The translations under genes were made by a program, and so were the position numbers. A DNA stretch of 64,000 nt from Kiloniella laminariae (GTDB lineage Bacteria > Pseudomonadota > Alphaproteobacteria > Kiloniellales > Kiloniellaceae), in the NCBI RefSeq assembly GCF_027214005.1, contig NZ_JAPWGY010000004.1, positions 62,001 through 126,000 of the forward strand. Reading direction: 5' to 3'. Positions 29,019-37,820 of the stretch are shown here, one piece after another (the first letter of the stretch is position 1; each line of letters begins with the position of its first letter). Below the pieces are notes generated by a model, which had not been told where the DNA came from, made no database searches, and saw nothing but the letters and a program-made list of their open reading frames with translations.

Positions 29019-29867
29019 TTACAGGCCAATCATATTGAGAATATCTTCAGGGGTCTTGCCTTCTTCGCGAAGGCTGCGGATTGCCAGGGCGTTGTGGCGT
29101 TTGGCGAGCCGGATGCCCTGATCATCCCTGACCAGTTCGTGATGGTGCCACCGGGGCACAGGCAGATCGAATAAAGCTTGCAGCAGGCGGTGAATATGGG
29201 TTGCATGAAAAAGATCCATGCCGCGGGTGACACAGGTTATGCCCTGTAGCGCATCATCCAGCGTAACCGAAAGGTGATAGCTCGTGGCAATATCCTTGCG
29301 GGCAAGGACGACATCCCCGAAAATTTCTGGAGTGGCACGAATCTCTCCCGCAGCGAGATCCTCCCAGTATAAGGTGCCGGATTGTGCCAGAGCCCGATCC
29401 ATATGCAGACGCAGGGCATAGGACGCCCCGCTGTCCTGTCGATCTTTCTGCTCGCTTCGGGTCAGGTGTTTGCAAATCCCGGGATAGATAACACCGTCCG
29501 GACCATGAGGGGCGTTGCCGGACTGTCCTATTTCCTCTGCGATATCCTTGCGGGTGCAAAAACAGGGGTAGATCAGTCCTCTTTGTGTCAGCTTGTCCAG
29601 CGCGCTCTGATACTCTGGCAAATGTTCAGATTGACGCCGCACGGGTTGCTCCCATTCCAGCCCCAACCAGGAGAGGTCTTCATAGAGCGCCTGCTCAAAA
29701 ATCTTGCGACAGCGCGTGGTGTCGATATCTTCGATGCGGAGCAAGAAACGGGCAGACTCTGTAAGCGTTTTCTGCCAGCTGAAGAGCGCAGAGTAGGCGT
29801 GCCCCAGATGGAGATAACCAGTGGGGGAAGGGGCAAAGCGGTAGGTGGGTGTTTCAGATCGGATCAT
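29019..29867 (-). CDS. gluQ: Glutamyl-Q tRNA(Asp) synthetase
   Basis: 282 aa from ATG 29867 (MIRSETPTYRFAPSPTG; the longer frame to 30005 runs through the neighbouring promoter). Class I synthetase core with HLGH in place of HIGH and a KRHNAL stand-in for KMSKS, a Cys-x-Cys...Tyr...Cys zinc site (CFCTRKDI ... YPGICK), and no anticodon domain. It adds glutamate to queuosine of tRNA-Asp. Divergent from the glycosylase gene. Confidence 0.94.
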   Translation of the reverse strand: MIRSETPTYRFAPSPTGYLHLGHAYSALFSWQKTLTESARFLLRIEDIDTTRCRKIFEQALYEDLSWLGLEWEQPVRRQSEHLPEYQSALDKLTQRGLIYPCFCTRKDIAEEIGQSGNAPHGPDGVIYPGICKHLTRSEQKDRQDSGASYALRLHMDRALAQSGTLYWEDLAAGEIRATPEIFGDVVLARKDIATSYHLSVTLDDALQGITCVTRGMDLFHATHIHRLLQALFDLPVPRWHHHELVRDDQGIRLAKRHNALAIRSLREEGKTPEDILNMIGL

Positions 29868-29909
29868 GGTCTGACAAATGTGCAATGACCAGGGGGAAGA
29901 AGTCCAGTT

Positions 29910-30539
29910 GTGAGTGATAGAAAAATTCCAGACGAGAACCTGCGCCCTGCGTTGGAAGCTCTTTCCAGCCTCGACCCGGATATTGCCCGAGCTTTCGCGG
30001 AACATGGTTTGCCACCAGAGCGCTCCCAGGAAGCAGGTTTTGACGGGTTAATCCGGATGATCATCTCGCAACAGGTTTCAGTCCAGTCTGCCCGTGCCAT
30101 TCTCGGGCGCTTGCTGGAACAGGTTGGCGTGATCACCCCACAAGAGATTCTGAAACTGGATGACGAGGGAATGAAAGCCGCAGGCCTCAGTCGGCCCAAG
30201 CAACGTTATGCCCGCGGACTTGCCGAAGATGTTCTCAGCGGAAAGCTTCAACTGGATCTATTGCCGGGGATGGATGATGAGGCGGTGATCGATCATCTTA
30301 TTGCCGTAAAGGGGATTGGGCGCTGGACCTGCGAGATCTATTTGCTCTTTGCATTGCGCCGCCCCGATGTCATGCCGGCAGCTGATCTCGCCTTGCAGGA
30401 GGCAATGAAACATCTCAAGGGGCTGAGACAACGGCCAGGACCTGCTGAAATGTACCAGCTTTCTGAGCTCTGGCGTCCCTATCGCAGTGCCGGGGCAAGG
30501 TTCCTCTGGCACTATTATCGCCATGCCGGAATTGCCTAA
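29910..30539 (+). CDS. DNA-3-methyladenine glycosylase II (AlkA-like)
   Basis: 209 aa HhH-GPD protein. Helix-hairpin-helix VKGIGRWTCEIYLLF and the catalytic Asp in PAADLALQ; early LIRMIISQQVSVQSA helix. Removes alkylated purines for base-excision repair. No N-terminal AlkA TBP-like domain, so it belongs to the short form. GTG start 29910 with GGGGGAAG upstream. Confidence 0.88.
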   Translation: MSDRKIPDENLRPALEALSSLDPDIARAFAEHGLPPERSQEAGFDGLIRMIISQQVSVQSARAILGRLLEQVGVITPQEILKLDDEGMKAAGLSRPKQRYARGLAEDVLSGKLQLDLLPGMDDEAVIDHLIAVKGIGRWTCEIYLLFALRRPDVMPAADLALQEAMKHLKGLRQRPGPAEMYQLSELWRPYRSAGARFLWHYYRHAGIA

Positions 30540-30550
30540 GAGGCAGTGTG

Positions 30551-30574
30551 TAAATATCTGCTGACAGATATTTA
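30551..30574. repeat. 24-bp perfect dyad TAAATATCTG/CAGATATTTA
   Basis: Ten-bp arms with a CTGA centre, 12 bp after the glycosylase stop and about 78 bp before the esterase start. It is AT-rich and has no following T-run, so it reads more like an operator than a terminator. A TTAACCAT sequence (CtrA half-site type) follows at about 30575. Role unknown. Confidence 0.4.
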
Positions 30575-30651
30575 TTAACCATTTTTGTTAAATTCGTGAC
30601 CTCGGGCAAAAATTCGTGTAAAAGTATAGTGTTATTCATGGGGGGCATGAA

Positions 30652-31323
30652 ATGTCAGAGGTAGTTTTAACGGGCCCAAGGCACGAGCCAAGCTCGGGCG
30701 GACCGGCCAAAGAATTAATCATTATGCTACATGGTCTCGGAGCAAACGGGCAGGACCTGATTGGTCTTGCGCCTTTTTTTGCCCAGGCTCTTCCTTCTGC
30801 AGCGATTGTTTCTCCTGATGCCCATCAGACCTGCGATATGGCCCCGATGGGGCGGCAGTGGTTTAGTCTGATGAGCCGGGATCCCGACCAGATCCTGATC
30901 GGAATAAAAGCTGCGGCACCAATTGTTGATGCTTTCATCGACCAGCAAATGGCGCATTACAAACTCCCTGCTGAGCGGGTTTTGCTGATGGGCTTTTCCC
31001 AGGGGGCGATGATGGCCTATCATGTCGGGCTGCGCCGCAAAGAGGCTTTTGCCGGAATAATGGCCTATTCGGGGATGCTGGTTTCGTCTGATCTGCTCAA
31101 GACAGAGATGACAAGCCCTTGCCCTGTTCTGGCGATCCATGGCGACAAGGACGAGGTTGTGCCGTCTCAAGCCCTGCCTTCTGCGGTGAAAGCGCTGCAG
31201 GAGCACAAGGTACCCGTTTATCAGCAGATGATCTCTGAACTGGGGCATGGAATTGACGAAAACGGAATTTCCATGGGGGTGGGTTTTGCCCTTGAGGTTC
31301 TGGGCTATAGCACCCCGGAATAG
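30652..31323 (+). CDS. Alpha/beta hydrolase, carboxylesterase/phospholipase family
   Basis: 223 aa. Nucleophile motif GFSQGAMM, acid in HGDKDEVVP, and histidine in ELGHGID form a Ser-Asp-His triad; N-terminal MLHGLGANGQDLIGL oxyanion region. Matches the small cytosolic acyl-protein thioesterase/phospholipase-carboxylesterase family. Substrate not defined. Monocistronic, closed by a strong terminator. Confidence 0.9.
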   Translation: MSEVVLTGPRHEPSSGGPAKELIIMLHGLGANGQDLIGLAPFFAQALPSAAIVSPDAHQTCDMAPMGRQWFSLMSRDPDQILIGIKAAAPIVDAFIDQQMAHYKLPAERVLLMGFSQGAMMAYHVGLRRKEAFAGIMAYSGMLVSSDLLKTEMTSPCPVLAIHGDKDEVVPSQALPSAVKALQEHKVPVYQQMISELGHGIDENGISMGVGFALEVLGYSTPE

Positions 31324-31361
31324 ACGCGCACATTTGTCAGACAGATCTGTCAGGCTGATTC

Positions 31362-31397
31362 CCTGACCTGCCCGCTCAAGGGGCGGTCAGGTTTTTT
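31362..31397 (+). terminator. Terminator after the esterase
   Basis: CCTGACC...GGTCAGG outer stem continued by GCCC/GGGC across one bulged T, then TTTTTT. Strong intrinsic terminator 38 bp downstream of the stop codon. Confidence 0.9.
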
Positions 31398-31728
31398 CTG
31401 TTGCGGCCCTTTCTTTACATTCCTTCTGAAAAAAAATCTGCTGTGGGGACGCGACTGCTTTTGCTGATCACGCGGGGCCGGTTTTCCCGGGGCAGGCTTT
31501 ATGAAGAAGCGATGACCGTGGTGTGACAGTGGAATCTGAATTTTGTGTTTCTTTTGTTACGTGCATACAAAATGTTGTATGTATTCGAAATATGCAGTAT
31601 TTTTAAATAGATGCTGGTTTCAGGTTGTCGCAAGTACGGTTTGTTTGGACAATTTGGCAGGCGGCATCGACAGGCCCAAGTTTTTGATGATTCCCTAGGT
31701 GTGTTTGGTAATCCTGCGGAGGAAAGAC
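31398..31728. other. Non-coding stretch before the HNH gene
   Basis: No convincing gene. It contains an 18-bp perfect dyad CATACAA-AATG-TTGTATG at 31564-31581 in an AT-rich patch, a reasonable operator for a dimeric repressor, and presumably the HNH gene promoter downstream of it. Nothing else recognised. Confidence 0.45.
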
Positions 31729-32310
31729 GTGGTTTCCTTTTCTGCCAATCCGGCGTTAGTCCTTAATGCAGACTTTCGACCGCTCAGTTATTTTCCTCTT
31801 TCTTTGCTGTCATGGCAGGATACGATCAAGGCTGTGTTCCTTGACCGGGTCCAGATCGTTTCAGAATACGATAGCGAGGTTCATTCGCCGTCTTTTCAGA
31901 TGCGTTTGCCCTCTGTCGTCGCGCTGAAAGATTATGTGCAGCTGGATCGTCGTCCAGCCTTTACCCGTTTTAACGTTTTTTTGCGGGATTCCTTTACCTG
32001 TCAGTATTGTGGCGTGAAACAGGCATCTGAATTGTTGACATTTGATCATGTGGTGCCGCGTTGTCAGGGTGGTGGCACATCCTGGGAAAATATCGTTACA
32101 GCCTGCCAGTGTTGTAACCTGGCCAAGGGCGGTCGTTCTCCCGGACAGGCACGGATGAGCCTGCAGTCCTGGCCCTGTTGCCCCACGGTTCATGAACTGA
32201 ATATCAAGGGACGTGCTTTCCCCCCAAATTATCTGCACCAGAGCTGGCGAGATTTTCTCTACTGGGATACCGAGCTGGAAGGTGAAAGTGGTGTGTCACT
32301 GCTTCATTAG
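31729..32310 (+). CDS. HNH endonuclease family protein
   Basis: 193 aa from GTG 31729, which has a near-perfect GCGGAGGA Shine-Dalgarno seven bases upstream (the longer frame from 31699 does not). HNH core: CQYCGVKQ (zinc Cys pair), LTFDHVVPRCQGG (catalytic His), SWENIVTACQCCNLAKGGRSP (Asn and second Cys pair). This chromosomal type is widespread in alphaproteobacteria, with no phage or restriction context here; cellular role not known. Confidence 0.85.
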   Translation: MVSFSANPALVLNADFRPLSYFPLSLLSWQDTIKAVFLDRVQIVSEYDSEVHSPSFQMRLPSVVALKDYVQLDRRPAFTRFNVFLRDSFTCQYCGVKQASELLTFDHVVPRCQGGGTSWENIVTACQCCNLAKGGRSPGQARMSLQSWPCCPTVHELNIKGRAFPPNYLHQSWRDFLYWDTELEGESGVSLLH

Positions 32311-32359
32311 GCAGGCAGCATTGCGTTCTGGATCGTGAAGGGCGAAGCCTCTTCTGATG

Positions 32360-32887
32360 TCAGTTTTGTCGTTGGGAACTCGAGGGGCTTTTGAGGGCAA
32401 GTAAACAGATTACGGCCAGTGCAAAAGCAATCATCACGTTGTAACCCGCCATGGATATGCCAAAAAGATCCCAGGGGATCTGATCGCAGCGGGCAACTGG
32501 TTTGTCGAGCAACTGGGCCATCAATTCTTCAGTCGAGAGTGAAAGGTCAATTGCATCGCCCTGACATTCGCTGCTGCCTTCCCACCATTGCTGCTCAACC
32601 CCGGTATGAAAGGCGGCAACGGCTGATTCAACAAAGAAAGAAAGGCTGGCAAGGCCGATAAACAGGCGGGCGAGGAAGGGGTTTTTACGCAACAGCCAGG
32701 CAAACAAGCCCATCGCGGCCGCGCAGACATAGACCCAGCGCTGGTACATACAAAGAACACAGGGAGAAAGACCGCCGATATATTCAAACGCCAAAGCACC
32801 TGCAAGCATAGACGCGCTGGAAAGGATGGTTACAAGTGCCATCCAGCCACTGCGGATCTCAAACAGGTGCTGTGTGAATTTTGACAT
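32360..32887 (-). CDS. dsbB: Disulfide bond formation protein DsbB-like
   Basis: 175 aa from ATG 32887. Four transmembrane helices; first periplasmic Cys pair in LSPCVLCMYQRW and a second pair (Cys in SSECQGDA and ARCDQIPW). DsbB reoxidises DsbA with ubiquinone. Shares a leftward run with the YqaA-like gene, 22 bp apart. Confidence 0.9.
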   Translation of the reverse strand: MSKFTQHLFEIRSGWMALVTILSSASMLAGALAFEYIGGLSPCVLCMYQRWVYVCAAAMGLFAWLLRKNPFLARLFIGLASLSFFVESAVAAFHTGVEQQWWEGSSECQGDAIDLSLSTEELMAQLLDKPVARCDQIPWDLFGISMAGYNVMIAFALAVICLLALKSPSSSQRQN

Positions 32888-32909
32888 GGTCTTTCCCCCA
32901 GGGTTTCTG

Positions 32910-33491
32910 TCAGAGCAGGTACTTGAGGGCAATGAAGCCCCCGACCAGAAGTATGCAAAAAAGTGTGGCGAGAATATTGAGGTACTTTTCGATAAAAATC
33001 CGGATCGGCTGACCGAAATACCACAACAGTCCGGCGACGAGGAAGAAACGCGCACCGCGGGCACCGAAAGAAGCGACAGAGAAGACGCCGAAATTCAGTT
33101 CGAAGAAACCGGAGGCAATCGTGATGACCTTGTAGGGGAAAGGTGTCACGCCAGCGATGAAAACAATCCAGGCACCCCACTCGTGGTATTTTGTGCGGAA
33201 ACTCTCGATATAATCTGCCTTTCCGTAAAATTCGATAATCGGCTGACCGACAGAATCAAACAGAAAAGCGCCGATACCATATCCCAGCATCCCGCCGAGA
33301 ACAGAGGCAATGGTCGCGACCAGCGCAATTTTCCAGGCCTGATCCCGGGCAGCAAGTACCATGGGGATGATCAGAATGTCCGGGGGAATGGGGAAGACCG
33401 AGCTTTCGATGAAGGCGATAAAGGCGAGGGCAAGCAGAGCATGAGGGTGCGCTGCAAGCCCCATGGTCCAGTTATAGAGGCTGCGAAACAC
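32910..33491 (-). CDS. YqaA/DedA-family (VTT domain) membrane protein
   Basis: 193 aa. I start it at GTG 33491 (VFRSLYNWTMGLAAHP), eight bases after AGGAAG; longer frames have no such site. Several hydrophobic segments and the ESSVFPIPPDILIIPM re-entrant motif, with GVTPFPYKVITIASG later, define the SNARE-associated/VTT family, implicated in lipid scrambling or export. Inner membrane. Confidence 0.86.
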   Translation of the reverse strand: MFRSLYNWTMGLAAHPHALLALAFIAFIESSVFPIPPDILIIPMVLAARDQAWKIALVATIASVLGGMLGYGIGAFLFDSVGQPIIEFYGKADYIESFRTKYHEWGAWIVFIAGVTPFPYKVITIASGFFELNFGVFSVASFGARGARFFLVAGLLWYFGQPIRIFIEKYLNILATLFCILLVGGFIALKYLL

Positions 33492-33677
33492 AGGGAGCTT
33501 CCTTTTGTTGATCTGGTGGCGAAGCAAACAGGAGCAGGACTGATCCGTCAAGGCAGATTGACGCGATTTCAGTCAGACGTCAGAAAGTTTGCCAAGAAAA
33601 TCGGGCCACCACAGATCTTTAGGGGCTAAGGACAGGAGAGAAAAGGTCAATAATTCCCAAGGAGGGGATAAGCTGGA

Positions 33678-34181
33678 TTATTCGATCAACTGGGCCAGTG
33701 TCGCCAGTGGCCCCTTGTCTCCATCTTCAATTTCCATTCTGATTCGCTGATTCTGGGCGATGCGGAAGATGCCGGATCTTTCCAGAATACGGGCGGAGAT
33801 AAAAATATCCCGGCTGCCGTCATCAGGGGCGACAAAGCCATAGCCCTTGTCAGCATTGAAAAACTTGACCACACCATCAATGGTCGGCAACCCACTTTCA
33901 CTGCCCGGAGGTGGTGGCGGTTCGGGCAGGGATTCGACCCGGTGAATATGTTTGACCTGCAGGCCTTTGTCTCCGTTGGTCAGATCGCACACAAGCTCGG
34001 CCCCTTCTGGCAGAGATCTGTGGCCTGCCCGCTCAAGAACGGAAATGTGGAGAAATGCATCAGGCAGGTCTTCCCCCGCCTGGACAAAGCCGAAGCCCTT
34101 GGTGGCGTTGAACCATTTGACGCGGGCCTGAATGTCAGGCAGTTCATTTTCTGCCTGGTCGAGTGTACTGGTTTCCAACAT
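33678..34181 (-). CDS. Double cold-shock-domain protein
   Basis: 167 aa with two CSD repeats: residues ~17-80 (VKWFNATKGFGFVQ...DAFLHIS) and ~98-165 (VKFFNADKGYGFVAP...DIFISA). RNP1-like KGFGFV and KGYGFV are intact in both. Single-stranded nucleic acid binding; alphaproteobacteria often carry such tandem forms linked to stationary phase or cold. Leftward gene with a long upstream region. Confidence 0.93.
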   Translation of the reverse strand: MLETSTLDQAENELPDIQARVKWFNATKGFGFVQAGEDLPDAFLHISVLERAGHRSLPEGAELVCDLTNGDKGLQVKHIHRVESLPEPPPPPGSESGLPTIDGVVKFFNADKGYGFVAPDDGSRDIFISARILERSGIFRIAQNQRIRMEIEDGDKGPLATLAQLIE

Positions 34182-34635
34182 GGCGCACGGTTACTCCCGG
34201 ACTGACCTCTCTGTTGAACCTGCCAGCTATCCATCCCTGTCTGCTGCAGGGCTTCCCGGAAAATCACCGGGAGGATGTCTCGCAAGCTTGGAGGGAGATG
34301 TTCTTCTTTGATCGGCCAGAACGTTGAAAAGCTTCCCCCCAGAACCTGGCCGTTGGAACAGATCATACCCTTAATTAAGGGTTAAGTTCCAGTGACACTT
34401 TACTAAAATTTGCGAAATAAGGCAAAAATGCAGGTTTGACGTGTGAAATACGGCCTTCTCTGATGGTGGGGGCAGGGGAATGTTTGATATGGTGAGAAGA
34501 AAAGGATGAAGCTATTGTGTTGTCCGAATGACATGGTTCCGGCGCGATTTGTCTTCGGGAGTAGCAGGCAGGATTTATTTTTGTAAAGGAGGCTTGCCAA
34601 AGGCGCTGGCATAAGTAATATGCGCATCCACGAGA
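34182..34635. other. Intergenic region between csp and tRNA-Leu
   Basis: 454 bp with no credible gene. It probably holds a long cold-shock-type leader and the csp promoter. It includes a 16-bp perfect palindrome ACCCTTAATTAAGGGT (34367-34382) that overlaps a TTAA-N7-TTAA sequence (34371-34385), the consensus for the cell-cycle regulator CtrA. Binding is inferred only. Confidence 0.5.
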
Positions 34636-34720
34636 GCCCCCGTGGCGGAATTGGTAGACGCGCGTGACTCAAAATCTCGTATCTTCGGATGTGCCTGTTC
34701 GAGTCAGGCCGGGGGCACCA
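34636..34720 (+). tRNA. tRNA-Leu(CAA)
   Basis: 85 nt including an encoded CCA. Acceptor GCCCCCG/CGGGGGC pairs perfectly, D-loop GGAATTGGTAGACGCG, anticodon CAA in ACTCAAAAT, a class II variable arm, and TTCGAGTC in the T-loop. Reads UUG leucine codons. The integrase gene starts 207 bp downstream, so the 3' half of this gene is the likely attachment site, with the prophage restoring its end. Confidence 0.95.
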
Positions 34721-34733
34721 ACTCGTATAAAAC

Positions 34734-34769
34734 AAGAGGTCGATGCATTTTGCTCAGGCCTCTTTTTTT
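34734..34769 (+). terminator. Terminator after tRNA-Leu
   Basis: AAGAGG (34734-34739) and CCTCTT (34759-34764) followed by a run of T. Whether it is host or prophage sequence depends on the exact crossover site. Confidence 0.6.
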
Positions 34770-34927
34770 ATGCCCGAAATCCTTATGGTTCTAAGAGGTT
34801 TATGTAATTTTGAGTGTGTTAATCTCTTCTGAGGTTAAGGCTTTGATCTGGACGAAACATGGCGTTTTATGGCATTCATGATCAAAATTTACGACTAATT
34901 TACGACTAAATTGGATGTTGGAACCGT

Positions 34928-35911
34928 ATGGCCACTTTTAAAAAACGTGAAAAAAAATGGGTGGCAGAGGTTCGGATTAAAGGCCGCTACGCTTCTAAGA
35001 CATTTTTGACTAAACTTGAGGCTCAAGCTTGGGCAGTTGAAAAAGAGCAGGATTTTGGACGACAAACAGGACTGGTCCAGGGAAAAACAGCCTCCGACGC
35101 ATTCGATCGTTATGCGAAAGAAATCTCTCCAACCAAAAAAGGGGCTCGTTGGGAAGATATACGTCTTCAAAAACTAAAAAGATCTGGTCTGGCCGATATT
35201 TCACTCCTGCAACTGTCGACCGAGGATATCAATGACTGGATAAAGGAATCCGCAAAGACACTATCTGCTGGCTCCATCCATCGGGAATTCCATCTCATCG
35301 GTTCTGTAATGGAGGCCGCAAGAAAACGTTGGAAATGGATAGAGAAAAATCCCTGTCGCGATGCAGAACTCCCGAAAGAACCACCTCCAAGAGATCGGCG
35401 ATTGTCTGATCAGGAGATCGCAATAATCCTTCGAGCACTAGATTATAAAGAAGGGGAAAAACCTAAAACCTCCCGTCAGAGGCTGGCGATCGCCTTTTTG
35501 TTAGCCATTGAAACCGCGATGCGGCAAGGCGAGATCTGGGGATTAACATGGGATAATGTTTTTCTTGAGGGAAGATACGTTCACCTTCCTGATACAAAGA
35601 ACGGCACTAAAAGAGACGTGCCTTTATCTACGGCAGCTGTTGAGCTGCTTACGCTGTTTTTGCCAACCGAGGATAATAAAGTTTTTAAAGGCAGTCAGGT
35701 TGCGGCGGCCACAATGTTTCGACGGATAATCAATGAGAAATGTAAAATTTTTGATTTGAAATTCCATGACACCAGACATGAAGCTTTGACCAGGTTGGCT
35801 AGAAAAATTGATGTGCTGGATTTGGCGCGTATGGTTGGCCATAAAGATCCCCGGTCGCTGATGATTTATTATAATCCTACGGCTAGTGAGATCGCGCAGC
35901 GCCTTGGCTGA
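34928..35911 (+). CDS. int: Phage tyrosine integrase
   Basis: 327 aa. N-terminal AP2-like DNA-binding segment (KKREKKWVAEVRIKGRYASKTF), SAM-like core-binding domain, catalytic domain with Arg199 (TAMRQGEIWGL), His280 and Arg283 (HDTRHE), His305 (VGHKDP) and Tyr314 or Tyr315 (MIYYNP). All catalytic residues intact. Site-specific recombination between phage and the tRNA-Leu target. The 3' end overlaps the convergent excisionase-like gene by 29 bp, a tight arrangement that may couple their expression by antisense transcription. Confidence 0.95.
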   Translation: MATFKKREKKWVAEVRIKGRYASKTFLTKLEAQAWAVEKEQDFGRQTGLVQGKTASDAFDRYAKEISPTKKGARWEDIRLQKLKRSGLADISLLQLSTEDINDWIKESAKTLSAGSIHREFHLIGSVMEAARKRWKWIEKNPCRDAELPKEPPPRDRRLSDQEIAIILRALDYKEGEKPKTSRQRLAIAFLLAIETAMRQGEIWGLTWDNVFLEGRYVHLPDTKNGTKRDVPLSTAAVELLTLFLPTEDNKVFKGSQVAAATMFRRIINEKCKIFDLKFHDTRHEALTRLARKIDVLDLARMVGHKDPRSLMIYYNPTASEIAQRLG

Positions 35912-36158
35912 TTGTTCCTTTGAACCTTCGTACCCACTGTTTCACCTCATTCGCATACCACCGTTTATGCCCACCTTTTTCTGAGGTGGGCAGTTGTACA
36001 GGAATCGGAAATCCTTCGATAGTAACGACACGACGCGCAACGGAATTGACAGCCAGTTTCAGATAATCCGCTATATCCTCCAGATCCCAGATTTCCCGAC
36101 TAGTCCGGTTTTGTTTCCTAAGTTCTTCTAGAATGCCGATGAGAATTTCTTCACTCAT
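35883..36158 (-). CDS. Excisionase-like HTH protein
   Basis: 91 aa from ATG 36158, nine bases after GGAG. Residues ~20-85 form a winged-helix/AlpA-like DNA-binding domain (IWDLEDIADYLKLAVNSVARRVV then HKRWYANEVKQWVRRF). Position opposite the integrase 3' end and last in the early operon supports a role as recombination directionality factor, but a plain regulator is possible. Overlaps the next gene upstream as ATGAGTGA. Confidence 0.7.
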   Translation of the reverse strand: MSEEILIGILEELRKQNRTSREIWDLEDIADYLKLAVNSVARRVVTIEGFPIPVQLPTSEKGGHKRWYANEVKQWVRRFKGTISQGAARSH

Positions 36159-36423
36159 GGTTATCAACTCCGGCATTATTCTGCAGCGCCCTTTCAATCA
36201 TCCTTTCAAGGGGCGAGAGGTGTTTGACTTCCTTGGGTGGCTTATAAGGACGGAGATAGCGTTTTCTTGCCGCCAGCCAAGCCTTGTAAGGCCAGTGTTT
36301 TCTTTCTCCAAATGGATAAGCCGAATCGACAGCTTTAACCCTTGATTTGTAATCGATATCATCTGGTAAAGTTTGATGAACTTGGTCGATAACTTGTGAG
36401 GCGGATAGCGACCATTCTGTCAT
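36151..36423 (-). CDS. Hypothetical phage protein
   Basis: 90 aa, basic middle (KHWPYKAWLAARKRYLRPYKP), no recognised domain or membrane segment. Start overlaps the methyltransferase stop by four bases and its stop overlaps the excisionase-like start, so it is part of the translationally coupled early operon. Function unknown. Confidence 0.7.
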   Translation of the reverse strand: MTEWSLSASQVIDQVHQTLPDDIDYKSRVKAVDSAYPFGERKHWPYKAWLAARKRYLRPYKPPKEVKHLSPLERMIERALQNNAGVDNHE

Positions 36424-37820
36424 TCTGCTGCCTCCCGGCTGTACAGAATCCTCGCCTCAACCGCCTTAATTCTCTGACCAATCCACCGCATAACAGGCCT
36501 AGCCATTGAATTGCCGATCGACTTGTATCTGGGACCGTCGGGGCAGTCCTCAGCCGGCTTGTTTCTCCATGGAATACGCGTGTGATTATCTGGGATGCCT
36601 TGAAGCCTCTCGCACTCAAGCGGGGTAAGGCGTCGGACTGTCATGCCTTCACGGACATAACTTGTCTGCTTCATTCCAGGCGTAGCGGATAGCGCTCCAG
36701 AATAAGGCATTTCTCTGAGCTCATCGCGTGAATTTTGGGCGAAAGCAACAGCAACCTGACCACCTCCGTTTTGATGGCCGGTTACGCTATTCATCGACCG
36801 TAGCGTTGGCGATATGCCCTCAACAACATCCCTGCCGTCATCTTTGCAGGAGAAGGCCAGTAAATTCTCACTGCCTAACCCGCAATCACCGCCACTTGCG
36901 CGGATAGTGCCAAAGCCTTCGCTGTACTTCCCGTGACCTGATGAATGGCAAGCAACAAAAGTCTCTACTTCAAAATCCTGCCTGCACCCTTTTGCCGTGA
37001 GGGTTGCCGCCACATCGATCGGACCTGAACAATTTCCCCCCCCGAATGCCTCAACCAGCCCCGCACCACCCTGCGAGAATAGTTCCTGGTTGCTCATACC
37101 GATACCGCCGACATTATTGCTCTGATTTAGGGTTGGATGTGGCCCGTCTTCCCAGTGGTTTCCTTGTACTATTGATCCGGGTGATGTTCCTGCACCGCGA
37201 CTGCGCCCAAGGCTTGCCTCAAGCGTTCCGGCAATTTCTTGCCCCTCTTTTCTGCCCGGCGGAGGATGCCCGCACAGGCTGTGGCGCTCAAATAGTACTT
37301 CTGCTGGATGGGCGTCTGTTCCAGAATACGCGACAACGAACACACGGCGGCGGCGCTGTGGTACTCCGAAGTACTGAGCGTCAAGCACCCTGTATGCGTA
37401 CTGAAACCCGAGTTCGCGTAACGCCCCGAGGAAGGAACCAAAGTCCCGTCCGCCCTTGGAAGACAAGACGCCGGGGACGTTCTCCCAGACCATCCAGCGG
37501 GCCCCTGTTCGTTCAAGAAGGCGAAGAAATTCAAGCGATAAGTTGCCGCGTTGATCGTCCATTCCGCCTCTGAGTCCCGCAATGGAGAAGGACTGGCATG
37601 GTGTCCCCCCGACAAGAAGGTCAATTGGTCCATATTCATCGCCTCGAATTGTTGTGAAGTCGCCATGCAGTGGCACTTTTGGCCAGTGATGCTTGAGAAC
37701 GGCGCGAGGGAATTTATCGATTTCGGAAAAGAAAGCCGGTTTCCATCCAAGCGGTTCCCAAGCGATCGATGCCGCCTCAATTCCTGAGCAGACAGAGCCG
37801 TATGTGAAAAGCTGCATCAT
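36420..37820 (-). CDS. DNA C5-cytosine methyltransferase
   Basis: 466 aa. Motif I region GSVCSGIEAASIA, motif IV GGTPCQSFSIAG with the catalytic Cys, motif VI WENVPG, motif VIII QRRRRVFVV, and C-terminal motifs IX-X (LTPLECERLQGIPD ... KSIGNSMARPVM). A long variable segment between residues ~180 and ~375 is the target-recognition region. No restriction endonuclease gene adjoins, so it is probably a protective or regulatory phage methylase. Target not predictable here. Starts with two consecutive Met codons overlapping the upstream stop. Confidence 0.95.
   Translation of the reverse strand: MMQLFTYGSVCSGIEAASIAWEPLGWKPAFFSEIDKFPRAVLKHHWPKVPLHGDFTTIRGDEYGPIDLLVGGTPCQSFSIAGLRGGMDDQRGNLSLEFLRLLERTGARWMVWENVPGVLSSKGGRDFGSFLGALRELGFQYAYRVLDAQYFGVPQRRRRVFVVAYSGTDAHPAEVLFERHSLCGHPPPGRKEGQEIAGTLEASLGRSRGAGTSPGSIVQGNHWEDGPHPTLNQSNNVGGIGMSNQELFSQGGAGLVEAFGGGNCSGPIDVAATLTAKGCRQDFEVETFVACHSSGHGKYSEGFGTIRASGGDCGLGSENLLAFSCKDDGRDVVEGISPTLRSMNSVTGHQNGGGQVAVAFAQNSRDELREMPYSGALSATPGMKQTSYVREGMTVRRLTPLECERLQGIPDNHTRIPWRNKPAEDCPDGPRYKSIGNSMARPVMRWIGQRIKAVEARILYSREAAE

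Noticed and set aside
31729-32310. HNH gene as part of a mobile intron or restriction system
   Set aside because: No intron-like flanks, methylase or repeats nearby; it is a stand-alone chromosomal gene.
34403-34735. 110-codon minus-strand frame over tRNA-Leu
   Set aside because: Antisense to the tRNA gene; the predicted protein is the artefact commonly called from tRNA regions.
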